Assembly: GCA_015179125.1 (NCBI GenBank)
Contig: WHVA01000360.1
Coordinates: 1-64,000 of the forward strand
Direction: 5' to 3'
Origin: Gautieria morchelliformis
Lineage: Eukaryota > Basidiomycota > Agaricomycetes > Gomphales > Gomphaceae
DNA: 64,000 bases
Positions 43,413-55,008 of the stretch are shown here, in pieces. Each line of letters starts with the position of its first letter. Within the stretch, counting starts at the first letter, position 1. The position numbers and the translations under genes are program-made. Below the pieces are notes generated by a model. The model made no database searches. It was not told where the DNA came from and was given only the letters and a program-made list of their open reading frames with translations.

Positions 43413-45128
43413 TCATAATGGAATCTTTCCTTGGATGATAGATCGCCGCGCCTTACGCATTTCTGGTTCTTCCATCACTGTTGGAGGAAGACTGCCTGAG
43501 TAAAGTGAAGAATAGGGGAAGGTGAGTGGTAGATCCAGCGTGTACGTGAACCCTACACACCTAAGATTGCCGCCTTCTCCAGATCGACGACCAGAGGAGG
43601 ACCGATCAGCATGCGGTGCAGATTGCAGCTCGAGTGCTTCAAGTTCTTGACGAAATGAAGTTGCCTCATCACGGTCTTCGTGTCGACGGGACCGGGCAAA
43701 CCGTGCCCGGAGCGCAGTTGCGATGCCGACGAGGAAGAGGGATCGGTGAGGATGCGGTGGAGGGTGCAGCTCGAGTTCTTCTCGAAGCCATGAAATCAGC
43801 TCATCCAAGTCTTCGTCTTGCTCGTACCGCTTAAACTGTTTCCGGAGCACAGTTGCGATATTTTTTAGGAACAAGGATCGGAGAGGATGCGGTGGAGGGT
43901 GCAGCTCGAGTGCTTCTCGAAGCAACGACATCGCCTCCTCCAAGTCTTCGTGTCGACCGTTCTGGCCGCAGTGCTTAAACCGTGTCCAGAGCGTAGTTAC
44001 GAAGTTGTTGAGGAACAAGGATCTGAGAGGATGCGGTCGAGGGAGCAGCTCGAGTGCGTCTCGATGGAACGAAATCGCCTCCTCCAAATCTTCGTGTCGA
44101 CCGTACTGGACGCAGTGCTTAAACACTGTCAAGAGCGCAGTTGCGATGTTGTTGAGGATCAAGGATCGGAAAGGATGCTGTCGAGGGAGCAGCTCGAGTG
44201 TTTCTCGATTAAACGAAATCGCCTCCACCAAGTCTTCATATCGACCGTAAAGCCGAAACCGCCTCCAGACCGCAGTTGCGATGTTGATGAGGAACAAGAA
44301 TCGTCGTGGATGCGTTGGAGGGTGCAGCTCGAGTACTTCTCGAAACAACGAAATCGCCTCCAACAAGTCTTCGCGTCGACCGTACTGGCCGCAGCGCTCA
44401 AAAAGTGTCCAGAGCGCAGCTGCGATGTCGTTGAGGACCAAGGATCGGAGAGGATGCGTTGGAAGGAGCAGCTTGAGTGCTTCTCGATGGAGCAAAATCG
44501 ACTCATCCAAGTCTTCTTGTTGACCGGTCTGCTGGAATCGTCTCCATAGTGCACTTGCGAGACAGCGCAACGGTCTATCGGGAGGTAGTGCGGGTTGCAT
44601 GTGGAGTGTCTCTCGATAAAGTGAACTGGCAGAAATCAAGTCTTGCAATTAAATGACTCTCCACCAGTTTCGTGAGGGTCCGATGAGTGTACTATTGAGC
44701 GTCGAAATTGTGTCATTAAATATGCCCCAGATTCTCTGGTACCATAAAGGATACGCGTTCTCCCCTTCATTTCGGGCTGTGGTCAGTGTTGTATTTTGGT
44801 GAGCACTGGAGGTGCGCTGCCATAAGCTGATGAGGCGTACGCGACACAAGGGCGAGTAGACAAGGAGGAAGCGAAGCACAAGGAGGAATACCTTGTACAA
44901 GACAAAGAAAGACTTAGTACAATTAGAAAAATCCAAGTCCGCCTTCGGCCGAGACAGCTGTAACCCCGGCCCGCGCGGAACTCGGGTGAGTCTATCATCG
45001 TTCGGTGCACGGTGGGGATCAGACCGAGGTTTGCTTAGTGTAAGTACATATCCCAATTCCTGACCAGACACAACTACCCGAAGCCATAATATTGAGGGCT
45101 GGTCAGTCATCGACGACGTCTCCATCAA
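43413..45128 (-). pseudogene. TPR-repeat protein gene, basidiomycete type
   Basis: The frame 44648-43413 holds about six to seven repeats of about 53 residues, each of the form EDLEEAISFHRDALELLP ... HPLRSLFLNNFVTTLWTRF. This is the TPR-like array that in basidiomycetes normally precedes a CHAT protease-like domain. No CHAT domain follows; the tail is unrelated (EMRKARRSIIQGKIPL). Upstream, 45128-44649 is open in the same frame and ends with TAA at 44649-44651, which may be a nonsense change or lie in an intron. That part has a hydrophobic run (FFVLYKVFLLVLRFLLVY). Likely a truncated member of a large family. Confidence 0.65.
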
Positions 45129-45724
45129 ACGCCACGTCCCGGGTCAGCGAACACATCAAGGATTACATAATCGTGGCGGCGGCGGCTGCCGCCCCAGTCC
45201 CCGACTCTCTCAGGAAAACCCGCTGGGAGATAGTCCGCGGACCACTAACCCTAATTCCCCATACATGTACATACTGTAGTCCCTTAGCCACCACAGCACA
45301 ACCTCCGCAGCCCTTTAGCCACCACAACGCGTGATAGCCACCCACAACACGTCAACATTGATTTGCCCATATTAGGTAGATGACGTCGTTCAATTTTTTT
45401 TTTTTTTTTTTTGTTCGCTGCTGCTTTGACGGCGAGCGCGCACGCTGCATGCAGGTAGACCCTCTAGTCCATCCCTCTAAGCTTCCAAACGACGTTCGAC
45501 CACTGCCTCCTGACCACCCGCTTCGACGAATTTCAGCCAAGAAAAACTGCGTAAAGCCCGCGTACTCCGGAGCGTACAACGTGCCCTTCATTGCAAAAGC
45601 TTCCAAGCGTGGTAATACGGGCAAGGCTTGCCAGCAGGTATATAACAACCATATAACTTTCTTCATATTTATATTTGTAGAATATTAGTGCGACACGTGC
45701 CACATTGTATACGTCCATCACAGT
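45129..45724. other. Intergenic with T18 run
   Basis: Contains a pure T run at 45395-45412 and short ORFs without domain signals. No transposon ends found. Confidence 0.4.
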
Positions 45725-46640
45725 ATGGCTGCCGATCCCAATATTCCTCTTGATCCTCGACTTCAGGTAGCTGCTCCACCCCAGCTTCATCCTCGTCCCA
45801 ACAACGCTTTCGTACCTGGGGGAAATTGTCCGTCATGTGGCAGTCTGCGTGGAAATAGGACGTGTGGCGATGAATATTCCAAAAAGTGTTGCCAAAAGCA
45901 GCAACAATTAACCCTTCACGTCAAATCTGCAATGAACGCAAACATCAGATAAATGCAAACATCAATCAGCTGCCAATCGTGCCAAGTTTTCACATACCAC
46001 AACCGCCACCTCCCCAACAGCCTCTACCTACTGCACAGCTGCCTCTTCCTGCTGCTCTTGTCCCACACCCACCGCATCTACTCCATCAGGCTGTCAACTC
46101 TGCTGCGGCGGGCTCTTCGGGCTTGTCTGTCGACTCTGCTACGCCGGTCTCTTTGGGCTTGTCTTCTCACACTTCTTCCAGCTTGTCTCCTCCCACATTG
46201 TCCAACCTTGTGACTTCAGCATGGGAACGCGAGCGAGACCTCGCTCTTCAATTGTGAGAATAACAGCAGCTCCATCAACGACAACTACAGACTCACCAGA
46301 GCTTGCTCAAACAAAGCCATAACCTTGTATGGTATTCAGAAGTAAGTGTTCCATTCCCAATATAATATCAATCAGGCCTTATCCTTCTGCTCTAGGTAAA
46401 TCAGTCACCGCTCATTGTTACGATTCATCTCACCACACCTTATATGGCCATTGATGCCATCATATCCCCGACATTCAACCTGATGGAGTTCATCGGTCTC
46501 ACGCCGAAGTCTCTATTCTGGGCATATGTCCAGGGTGAGTAGCGGGTTCATCAGACAAGCACACACTGGCAGGTACTTCCCAATCAACAACTCCTCTATA
46601 GGCTATACAGCGTTAGCAAGGACTCTTGCAAGGATATAAT
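45725..46640 (+). pseudogene. Cys-cluster gene of transposon-associated type
   Basis: Starts MAADPNIPLDPRLQ and has C-PS-C-GSLRGNRT-C-GDEYSKK-CC followed, after a one-base slip near 45895, by ATINPSRQICNERKHQINAN, which completes a Cys/His cluster. A proline-rich spacer follows, then WERERDLALQL, stops TGA 46255-46257 and TAA 46261-46263, and a Gln-rich helix. An intron at about 46340-46395 leads to a conserved-looking end (YMAIDAIISPTFNLMEFIGL, KSLFWAYVQ). I know related text only from basidiomycete repeat-associated proteins. The stops fit C-to-T change at Arg and Gln codons. Confidence 0.55.
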
Positions 46641-48071
46641 GACACAGATTGACCTGCAGCCTCAAGCGAACTCCACGAATGTCTTGAAACGCAAAAGTGA
46701 AGATATTATGACTCCCACCTCTAAGCACTCTAAGAAATGTGATACACCACATGACTCACATGACCAATCGCTTCGAACAAATATCTCAACCACAGCCGGC
46801 TCCACAAGTCCATCATATGTGGCAACACCCTCTGGATCTCCTTCCCTCCCTCATTCTCTATCACCCTCACTTCCACATACTATTTTTGATAGCATCAAGT
46901 TCCCCTTGCAACCGAAATCAAAATCGTCAGCTTTGAAAAAGAAGAAGGCCGGATCAACTAGCACATACGCAGCCACAGAGCCAACGCACAGCAACTTCAG
47001 CCAACTCAAATGGCCCCACGAATTTTTTGTGGTGGATATAGTCGATGGCTTGAAGGAATATGATAAGAGGGTCAGAGGTGATCAGAGTCAGAAGGAAGCA
47101 TTTCTCGCCGTCTTTGGCGTCCCTTGCGTTCGTGAGACCCTCCGTCAGAAGTGTTTCATCCTTGAGAAGGCACTGGAGGAGAACGAGGATTTAGTTCTGA
47201 ATTTTGTGGCAATGGGTCGCATGCATGCAGCACGGTGGGCTTTCTTTGAGAGTATCACTGCAGGAACAAAGATTTGTGGAAAAGAACATCTGGAGTTCCT
47301 GAAAGAGAGCACCAATTCAGACAACGAATCTGTCGGTGGATATAATGATGAATCTGATGGGTGCGTACTGATGTGGTTATTTGCCTTATATATAAATTGA
47401 GACATTGCAGATCTGTGGTCGTTCTTGGGGTTAATAATGGGCCGAAAGATCATGACACTGAGGAGTCCTCACTGGAGATTATACCTACCAATACATTTCA
47501 TTACACAGACCATAAGTTCTTAATATGGTATTCAGTTACAGCATACGTACCACTCATTCACAACCAGGTACATGCCCCATTTGCAATGCTGAACTCCCAG
47601 AGGAACCAACACCCCGCTTACAGAAACTACTTGATGTGTTTCTCTGGTACGAAGAAGGCAACGCACCTAGTGACCATCGATTCAATGAGCATTGCGACTT
47701 GGTATGTATTATCCATCAAATATAAACTCACGAGTGCTATAAGATTGGCCTTGAACGCGGGTGGCCAACGAAGCTCGATGTGTCCTGGATTCGTTCAGAG
47801 GTCATGACCATGCAAAATCACTGCGCATCACTAATGGTTCACGCACCCACTAATGACCAGTTCCAGGATATGAAGGAGCTCTGAGAAGACCCTTCGATAC
47901 TTGATGACCCTGCACCAATGACATGCTACCTCGCTGGACAAGGATGGCTCAGGGGTGTAGCATAGTAAGTCGGTTTGTACATATAATTTCTCTTACTGAT
48001 GGTTTTAGTTTTGGAGAGCAGGGCCGGGCAGTAATATTAAATATGCTTGAGGCCCTGTTCCCTCTGGGTTA

Positions 48072-49259
48072 AGGCTGAACACGAGTCCGGATCAACTCGT
48101 GAGTACTCACGAGTTGATCCGTGGGAATACTCACGGGTCAGATCCTATGAGTAATGGGTACCCGGGTAGAGATACTCGTGCGGATCTGAGTCTCTAGTTT
48201 ATGTTTTATGCAAAAACCCGTGGGTAACCTGGATCCATGGCAATATTATAAACTAGATAGTCAGGCATCTTTTTTTCCAGATAGTAGGCCGACGCCGGTT
48301 GTATTTAGACCGCCGGCTGTAAATACTTACATGTACAACCTGCTGTAACATACACGCGCGCTTATATCAAACGCGCATTTCCACATCCACCGCAGCATCA
48401 TGGACCGGCGCCTGCACATACGGTGCATACACACCACCGTCCGCGACCTCCACGTACGGTGCAGATGCATGGTACGCTGCGCCTACATACAGTGTACCTG
48501 CACCGTACGCAGTGGATGCCACGTACAGTGCAGAGGGACCACAGTTCGACGCCTGCACGGTATGCCATGCTTATATACGGTGCGCATGCACCACCATCCG
48601 CAGCCTCCACATAGGGTACAAACTTGTTCTTAACCCAACTCACCATGTCCTGCGCCTTTATCTGATCCACGCGCTGCCAACCAAGAAAACGAAGATCTGC
48701 GGGAAGAAAAGGTGAATCATGTGCGCGGAACTTATGCGCACAAGCGCACCGGGCGCTGACATCGCCGGGTACCAGCGAACGCCTGCGCTGACAGTGGCGC
48801 GCACCAGCGCACGCCTGCACTGACAGCGACGGCCACCAGTGCACGCATGCACTAACAGCGGCATGCACCAGAAAACCGGGCGCTGACAGTGCCAGGTACC
48901 AGCAAACCCATGCGCTGACAGTGCTGGGGACCAGTGCACGCCTGCGCTGACAGCAACGGCCACCAGCGCATGCATGCGCAAGTACTACATAGTACAGTGG
49001 CCTTATAATCTGTACTCGCCAAAATATATATATTATTTGTCCATAAAAGTGTGCCTTTTTATGAGGTGCCATTGGGAGAACAGGCGAAAAGCAAATCCGG
49101 CAACAAATTTCATGGCTGTGGCAAAAACCCACGGGTCAGATCCACGGGTTCGGATCTACTTGTGGCCAATACCCGCACGGATCCGAGTATGGGTTGCTGG
49201 GGCAGGAAAACCCGCGGATCCGAGTCCGGGTGATCCGTGGGTTGACTCGTGTTCAGCCT
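48072..49259 (+). mobile_element. TA-flanked element with 16-bp TIRs
   Basis: Ends AGGCTGAACACGAGTC and its exact complement, flanked by TA at 48070-48071 and 49260-49261. The insertion interrupts the RTC4-like gene. There is no transposase; the inside holds a 32-bp perfect palindrome (48089-48120) and two blocks of degenerate tandem repeats. Size 1188 bp. The TA target suggests a Tc1/mariner-mobilised element. Confidence 0.85.
48735..48978 (+). repeat. Degenerate minisatellite, about 30-bp unit
   Basis: About eight copies of a unit like GCGCTGACAGTGCCAGGTAC followed by CAGCGCACGCCT. It lies inside the TA-flanked element. Units vary by substitution and by one or two bases in length. Confidence 0.8.
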
Positions 49260-49647
49260 TACTCCGGGTACCCCCCTCCCCGACTCCATACTTCCCATGA
49301 GCCATGAGGAGTTTATTTGACTTGTGCTGGTACCTGAAGTTGCAGTGGAACTGGTAATAATAATATTTATGGTCTATTGTTTACTTACCAGTCTAATTAT
49401 GCCGTAGGTTGTCCACAAGGATCATTGCCGTCATTCGGAAACATGTTCGATTGTACTCGACGGATCACTCTGGGGTGCCATTCATCTACCCCTGGCAAGC
49501 AGCACGGCAGGTGAAGACATAGATATCAAGTACAAGGTGATGATGCAAGCTGCATGGACTGGTTGTGATAAAAAAGGGATATCTCAAAAGGTTCAGGTCA
49601 AGGAAGAGGAGAATCATACCATGGAGTTAAGTATCAAGAAAAATTGA

Positions 49648-50493
49648 GATGGACAAGATGTCATTATCATCAACTGACGAGGTGATCCATATACCTGAGT
49701 GTTTATTCGTTACTTTATCGTTTTATATCCTTGGGCCACTCATATCAATGCCACTGACTCATTTGTCTCCATTACCGAAACTTTGTCTATATTGAGTACA
49801 AGTTGAAATCTGCTTCCCCGGAGTGAAGCAATACATGTCGAGGAATGTTGATACGGAGCTTTGTCTATATTGAGTACTAGTTGAAATCTGCTTCCCTGGA
49901 ATGAAGCAATACATGTTGAGGAATGTGATATGGAGCCTGCCCTTTTTTTAGCTCATCGACCATATGATATTCCGCCTGCATATCATTTCATCAAGAAAAA
50001 AGTTATACCGATCCACTCTCATCTCCTGCACCATTGGTAAGAAACCACCCAACCATGTGTTGGTCTGCTCAGCTGTCGACGAATTAAATTGCCATTCACC
50101 TTTGGGAGTTCTGAGTTCTGGCCACAGGAAGGGGTTTCAATTCTGTGTGCACCATCCGTGAGTCTTCTTATGCTTGCATTTGTAGTGAAACACGTCGATG
50201 GGAAGCGCACATCGTTGAAAGTATGTATCACCTTGCGTTGCGAGCATAGCAGAGGTGACGCAGTTCATGTCCATCCATATCACTTCTGGAAGTGATGCTT
50301 GCATTGGGAATAATGTGCGCCAGAAGTCCTAGATATATAAAGCCATCATTAGTATAATATATATATATATCGAATGACCCACACGAACTGCAATAGGCCC
50401 TTCAGATCCAAAGAAGGTTTGCCTTCCAAGTATTACTCCACAGGAAGTAACACATAGATCTTCATTGTGTGTGCGTTTACATCCAAATCGAGT
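49648..50493. other. Intergenic with a 71-bp tandem duplication
   Basis: The segment 49783-49852 (starting CTTTGTCTATATTGAGTAC) is repeated at about 49858-49925 with a few changes. Otherwise AT-rich, with (TA)n near 50360-50372. No coding sequence recognised. Confidence 0.6.
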
Positions 50494-52274
50494 TCAAACA
50501 CTCTGATTGCCACCTTCAGACTTACTAGGACAAATTGGATCAGCTCCAAGGGCAGTATCTACTGAGACTTCTCCATCAGCAGATACTGTCACTGGTTCGT
50601 CTTCAAGAGTTATGTCATTGTTGGAAGTTGTCTTTTCAATGCTGTTGTCCCCAGGGGGTTCACTTGCTGCATCCAGCGGCATTGCTGAGCTCATTTGGGA
50701 TGTTTTGCTTCGTTCTAGACATAACTTGAGCTGGAACATTTCTTTGCCCATCTTTTTGTAGTAGTGCTCACATGCTCTATGTGCCATTTCATCACAGGTC
50801 CTGAACCCAGGGGACACGTGCTTGACACAGCTAATGATGGCACATCGATTCTTGAAGTGGTCATGCTCCAAACAGTAGATTGCATGATTGTTAGGTAACG
50901 GGTTCTTGCAATGGAGTGACCCTGCACAGCAGGGATGACCAAGAGTGATGCCATCGGTGACAACTGACCGTATGCGACCTGTGATTGATATCAAAATGAC
51001 ACCATTGTGTAGTTCAGTTGGGTACGTACGAGCACGGCGATCGTCGCCCGGGAACACGTAAGTACACTTCTCACAAGCATGACTCCATTCTTCCTGTCCG
51101 GGCCCTGACATCTGCTTGTTTCGGGCTTCCAGAACAGGTCGCAGCCAATCAGCCTGAGAAGGGGCTTTATTCAGGATCTGAAGCATAGCAGAACGAGAGG
51201 TGTAGTCAAGGAGCAATGCGTGGATGAAAAATGTGTTCCAGACATCGTCATAGTACAAGGTGAGCTTGGGTTGCCAAGTATGTGGAAGAAGCGGTTGAAT
51301 GTCGGCGGGTGTAAAGGATACATTGTATATTCAAGCACAGTTTGTCACAGATGTCCTAGATGTAAACCTCAGAAATGTGTAACAAATTGACCAATGGTAA
51401 CAGACACACACCAAGCACAGTTCATCATTGTTGCGAAGATCTCACATAGTGAAGTCTCGATGAAAAATCGCTGTGCCACGTGAATATAGGGAGGAATACC
51501 AGGGTAGTAGGAATGCAAGGTAGCGTCAGTGTGTACATGATAATTATGGTAATGCCTCGTGTGGCACTCTACCGGTACAGGTGAGTAAATAACAATATGC
51601 TAGAAATAGGAATGGCTTACTTCGGCAGTACGCAGATGTGTTATAGGATGGAAGCGCACCAAAGTATTTCGTAAGAACTGTTGCTGCATAGGTAGTAGGT
51701 TCCGTTAGTTCACGATATCCGGAGTTCTTGGTGTGGCATTCTCCTTGAACGCATTTCGGGTCAATGCATGTATGGTGGGGAGGGATAAAGTCATGAAATG
51801 CTGTAAAGTGGAACATATGAAATAGGGATGGTTAGAACATGGTGGACACTCACTGACACTGTTGGTAGGGCCGAACTTCAAGAAAAGCGGCAGTAGATGA
51901 TCGGCTCTGTGGTCATTTCGACAGTTTTGGGTGTCTGTGACCTCCCAAGCGATCCACATGAGGGCCTTCCAGAGCAGTTCAACTGTATCATGGTCCTAGT
52001 CAGTAGCATCGTGCAAGAAATTGTGGATATTCAATGGTAGGGTGGCAGGAGGATTGATTGTGTCGTGGGGTTGAGTCCAAGAGATACGCTCCCGGAGGTG
52101 TCTAACGAGTGTGATGAAGGTAGAAATAATGTCGAAGGGGACATCCGCTGTTGTAACCATAAGGTAAAGGACCAACGTAGCACACCCTTGTGTACATCCG
52201 AGTCGATGATCCACCGAGTCATAGAGCCGAGCCGAGGCATCACGCACGCAACAAGATCCGAGTACTATAGCCAA
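50494..52274 (-). pseudogene. KDZ-associated CxC5/CxC6 cysteine-cluster gene
   Basis: On minus: LPLNIHNFLHDATD, TAG at 51996-51998, then DHDTVELLWKALMWIAWE; an intron around 51850-51780; IPPHHTCIDPKCVQGECH and FGALPSYNTSAYC; after further introns RHYHNYHVHTDATLHSYYPG and PPYIHVAQRFFIETSLCEIF (CxC5); then the long exon 51258-50494 with DDVWNTFFIHALLLDYTSRS, ARNKQMSGPGQEEWSHACEK and the CxC6 cluster GHPCCAGSLHCKNPL, CLEHDHFKNRCAIISC, TCDEMAHRACEHYYKKMGKE, MFQLKLCLERSK. These two domains are known beside KDZ (Kyakuja-Dileera-Zisupton) transposases. Only the TAG, at a probable Gln, breaks the model. No KDZ transposase is in the window. Confidence 0.8.
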
Positions 52275-52980
52275 AACTGATTACACGGACCGTGGCTCTA
52301 CTGTAGGGAGCCGGCTGCATAATTCAATCATCTATTTAGCCTGTACCATGACTCCTATCCACCATAGTATAAGTCGCATTCCATGTACCGTAGAAACGAC
52401 TCAGAATCTTATCCATCCGGCTTCGAGTCACAAGCCGTAGCCCCCTGCGCTCGAGTCAATGTGCACCACGAGTCGAGTCGAGTCGAGTCTGCCTCTGCGC
52501 TCGAGTCAATGCGCATGCCCTAAAGCACTTCTAACATCAAAATAATATCCGCAAGCATCGGGTATGTATTGAGCACTTGTAGCAGAGGCCCGTGCTGAGG
52601 CATGGGCGAAACTAAGGAGAGAGAACTTGAAGAAGACTTGGCATATATGTATTGCACGGGGGTGTCAAACGTTAAGGGCACGAGGATACAGGTGTTGATT
52701 GAGGTAACGAAGCACAGGTGTTTCTTGAGGTAACAAAATACGCAGTGTACAAAGTTGTTCCCAATATGTAAATATTAAAATGTGTCGTTGTAGATCTCTG
52801 TGGGTTCTCCTACCCACAGCAAACCACGCTTATTAATGGTTGGGGTTAGGCTGGTCGGTGGACCGGTCCATGGACTATCTTCCAACGGCCGGTTTGCTCT
52901 CGACTCTCTTCCTTCAGAATTTGAAACCCATTAGTAAGGAGGTTTCAGTTGACCGGAATATACTGTAGTGTGGAAAGAAG
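52275..52980. other. Intergenic with GAGTC microsatellite
   Basis: Positions 52469-52488 hold about four GAGTC units (ACGAGTCGAGTCGAGTCGAG), and CTCGAGTCAATG recurs on both sides. No coding sequence or element ends recognised. Confidence 0.5.
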
Positions 52981-52982
52981 AA

Positions 52983-53435
52983 GGTGAACCGGGTGACAAA
53001 AAAGAAATGAGGTTGAGGACGTACCCCTAGCAGGCCAGGCAAGGCGTTGAAAAGACCGCCCTCCAATTGCACTGCAAAATCGCGCATGGAGACTTCCCAA
53101 AGCCACAAAACCAATACGCGTAAAAGGAACGGTTGATGTTCAGCAGGACGTGGGATTTGCAACCACGTCCTGTACCTTCAGTACAGACGTGGTCAGGGTG
53201 CAAGAAAAATCTGGTAGGGCATCCATGCCCAAATGCATAAAAAATTCCCAAAAGCGATGGCCATAAAAGGAGAGGCAGACATCTACATGGGCACAGAAAG
53301 AAGGGAGAGGGTGAACAGGGTGCCAAAAAGCAAATGAGGTTGTGGACGGACCCCTACCGGGCCAGGGAGCGCGGCCAAAGGTGCGCCCCCTGAACGCCGT
53401 GCAAAAAGGCACCGGGAGAGTTCCCACACTCCACA
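52983..53435 (+). repeat. Two diverged direct copies about 325 bp apart
   Basis: The block 52983-53108 (GTGAACCGGGTGACAAAAAAG to CAAAGCCAC) and the block 53308-53435 (GTGAACAGGGTGCCAAAAAG to CACACTCCAC) align over most of their length. They suggest an old tandem duplication of a 325-bp unit, perhaps of a repeat's end. No function assigned. Confidence 0.65.
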
Positions 53436-53993
53436 TGGGCGGGAGTATGGCGTAAGATCCTAATGTTGAAGACCCTGCACTAAGAAGGGGTGCCTGTTCT
53501 GGTTGGTCAAAAGAGATAAGAAGAAGGACAAGTCTGAAGTAGACAAGTCTCGAAGTAAGAGATTGAGAGAAGAGAGATGATAGAGGGAGCAAGGTATCCT
53601 CAAGTGCTTACAGTAAGGGCACAGGAGACGGCGTAATGTGAAATACATGGAGCAAGCTCTGGTATTTATCTACTTTGGAAAAGGAGAATGAGTCAGAATG
53701 AGTCAGAATGAGTCAGGAGTCAGGTGGGTCATGAAGAGGAGTCAGAACAATAAGGCTGATATGGTACACAATAGGGGAATTGAGTCATAACAAGTCAATG
53801 AAAACAAGAAGAGTGAGTCATGAGGAACACAGGTAAATCAAGAGTGACTCATGGGGACAATAATGAGTTGTCCTTAACCCCTGAGCCAACCAATAATCCG
53901 GGACCACATATCTCTGCTCCAGACACACAGCCTCTGAGGCAATGCTTGACTTTCCAAGTCAATTGAAGGGGGTGGTGTAGGGTTAGGTGGTTG
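53436..53993. other. No gene; short GAATGAGTCA array
   Basis: Positions 53687-53716 repeat GAATGAGTCA three times. The run AAGGGGGTGGTGTAGGG before 53990 resembles a polypurine tract, but no matching LTR pair was found. Confidence 0.4.
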
Positions 53994-55003
53994 TGTCATG
54001 ACCCGTCTATTTCCCTTACCTCGCTGTCTCCACGTTCCCCCTCATCGCTCCTCCTGCATCTTCACCTGAGTTCGCCCTACCCTTCGACCACTCCTCCTCT
54101 ATGTTCGCCCCATTTGCTGAACGACCATTCACTGCTCGCATCATTCGCCAGCAGGCACGCCATCAAACACAATCGACACCCTCTACCCGGCGTGATGGTT
54201 CATCACTGGCCCCATCATCTTCTCAATCCAACCCCTTTGGGTGTTCATATGGCCGGAGTGTATTCCCAGGACGTCCTACCCATAGGTCATGCGGGATCAA
54301 TCCAACAGACGAAGGGTCCGTGCAGGGTAGCATATATGCAGGTCCCAAGGCGTGTTTTCATACATAAGTACCTTCGTCCCCTTTTCCTCCCTGTCATTTC
54401 ACGTTCGCACTCCTCTTCCATTCTATTGTACTTGCGTTTCATCTATTTGTATCATGACTGCGCACCCCTATCCAACCCTGATTCCAGACGGCCTCTTTCC
54501 TATTCGCTAGCATCATATGTCGATATAAGTAGTCTACATTCGCATGTATATTCCTCAGTTCAATTATCATACGTCCATCTTGTGCAAAACTTGACCTCGC
54601 TGTGACTATCATCTTGAGCCCTCTCCTGTAGATTTCTATCTTCGACCAGAGGAAGACTTAAGCATCACTGGTGAGTTTCCATACTTCACCTTCGTTACCT
54701 TAGCCTTCGAACTATTATCTGTGCTGTCGGTGAAGGGCTCCGAAGGAGCGCCTTCGCCGGCAAAAGGATTGTTGCTACTTAAACAACCTTTCCATGACAC
54801 CTTGCACGTTACATCGTCAAGTGCCATGGGCTATTTCGCTACGGCTGTAGATAGGGCGAGCCCTGATCGGGCAGCCCTCTTATCTTCTGAACATTTATTG
54901 GTTCACCCTATTCTCCGAACAGCATACTTATTTGCACAAGTTATTCGGGCATTCACTGTGTTCACTAATACACAATATTAACACCTAAAAACCAATCTTA
55001 ACA
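53994..55003 (-). mobile_element. Solo LTR-A
   Basis: Begins TGTCATGACCCG and ends CCAATCTTAACA, where the last TGACA complement has one change. Perfect duplication GGTTG at 53989-53993 and 55004-55008. Short form, 1010 bp. Confidence 0.92.
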
Positions 55004-55008
55004 GGTTG

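Larger units (their letters stand above)
46639..49647 (+). pseudogene. RTC4-like domain gene, interrupted by a DNA element
   Basis: N-terminus: basic Ser/Thr-rich (VLKRKSEDIMTPTSKHSKKC), then WPHEFFVVDIVDGLKEYDKR. Introns near 47364-47409, 47534-47571 and 47702-47734 join TCPICNAELPEEPTPRLQKL to FNEHCDL and CYKIGLERGWPTKLDVSWIR, the Cys/His and GWP signature of the RTC4-like domain, then YFGEQGRAVILNMLEALFPL. A 1.2-kb element (48072-49259) interrupts it; beyond it LVLVPEVAVELV and an exon 49408-49647 (SIVLDGSLWGAIHLP) finish the gene. Stops TGA at 47882-47884 and 49318-49320 stand at probable Arg codons, and a frame slip lies next to the insertion. Yeast Rtc4 has no clear function; in mushrooms this domain is common in repeat-rich DNA. 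Confidence 0.7.

Noticed and set aside
52840-52880. Telomere-like GGTTAGG words
   Set aside because: Only single occurrences (GGGGTTAGG); no tandem array.
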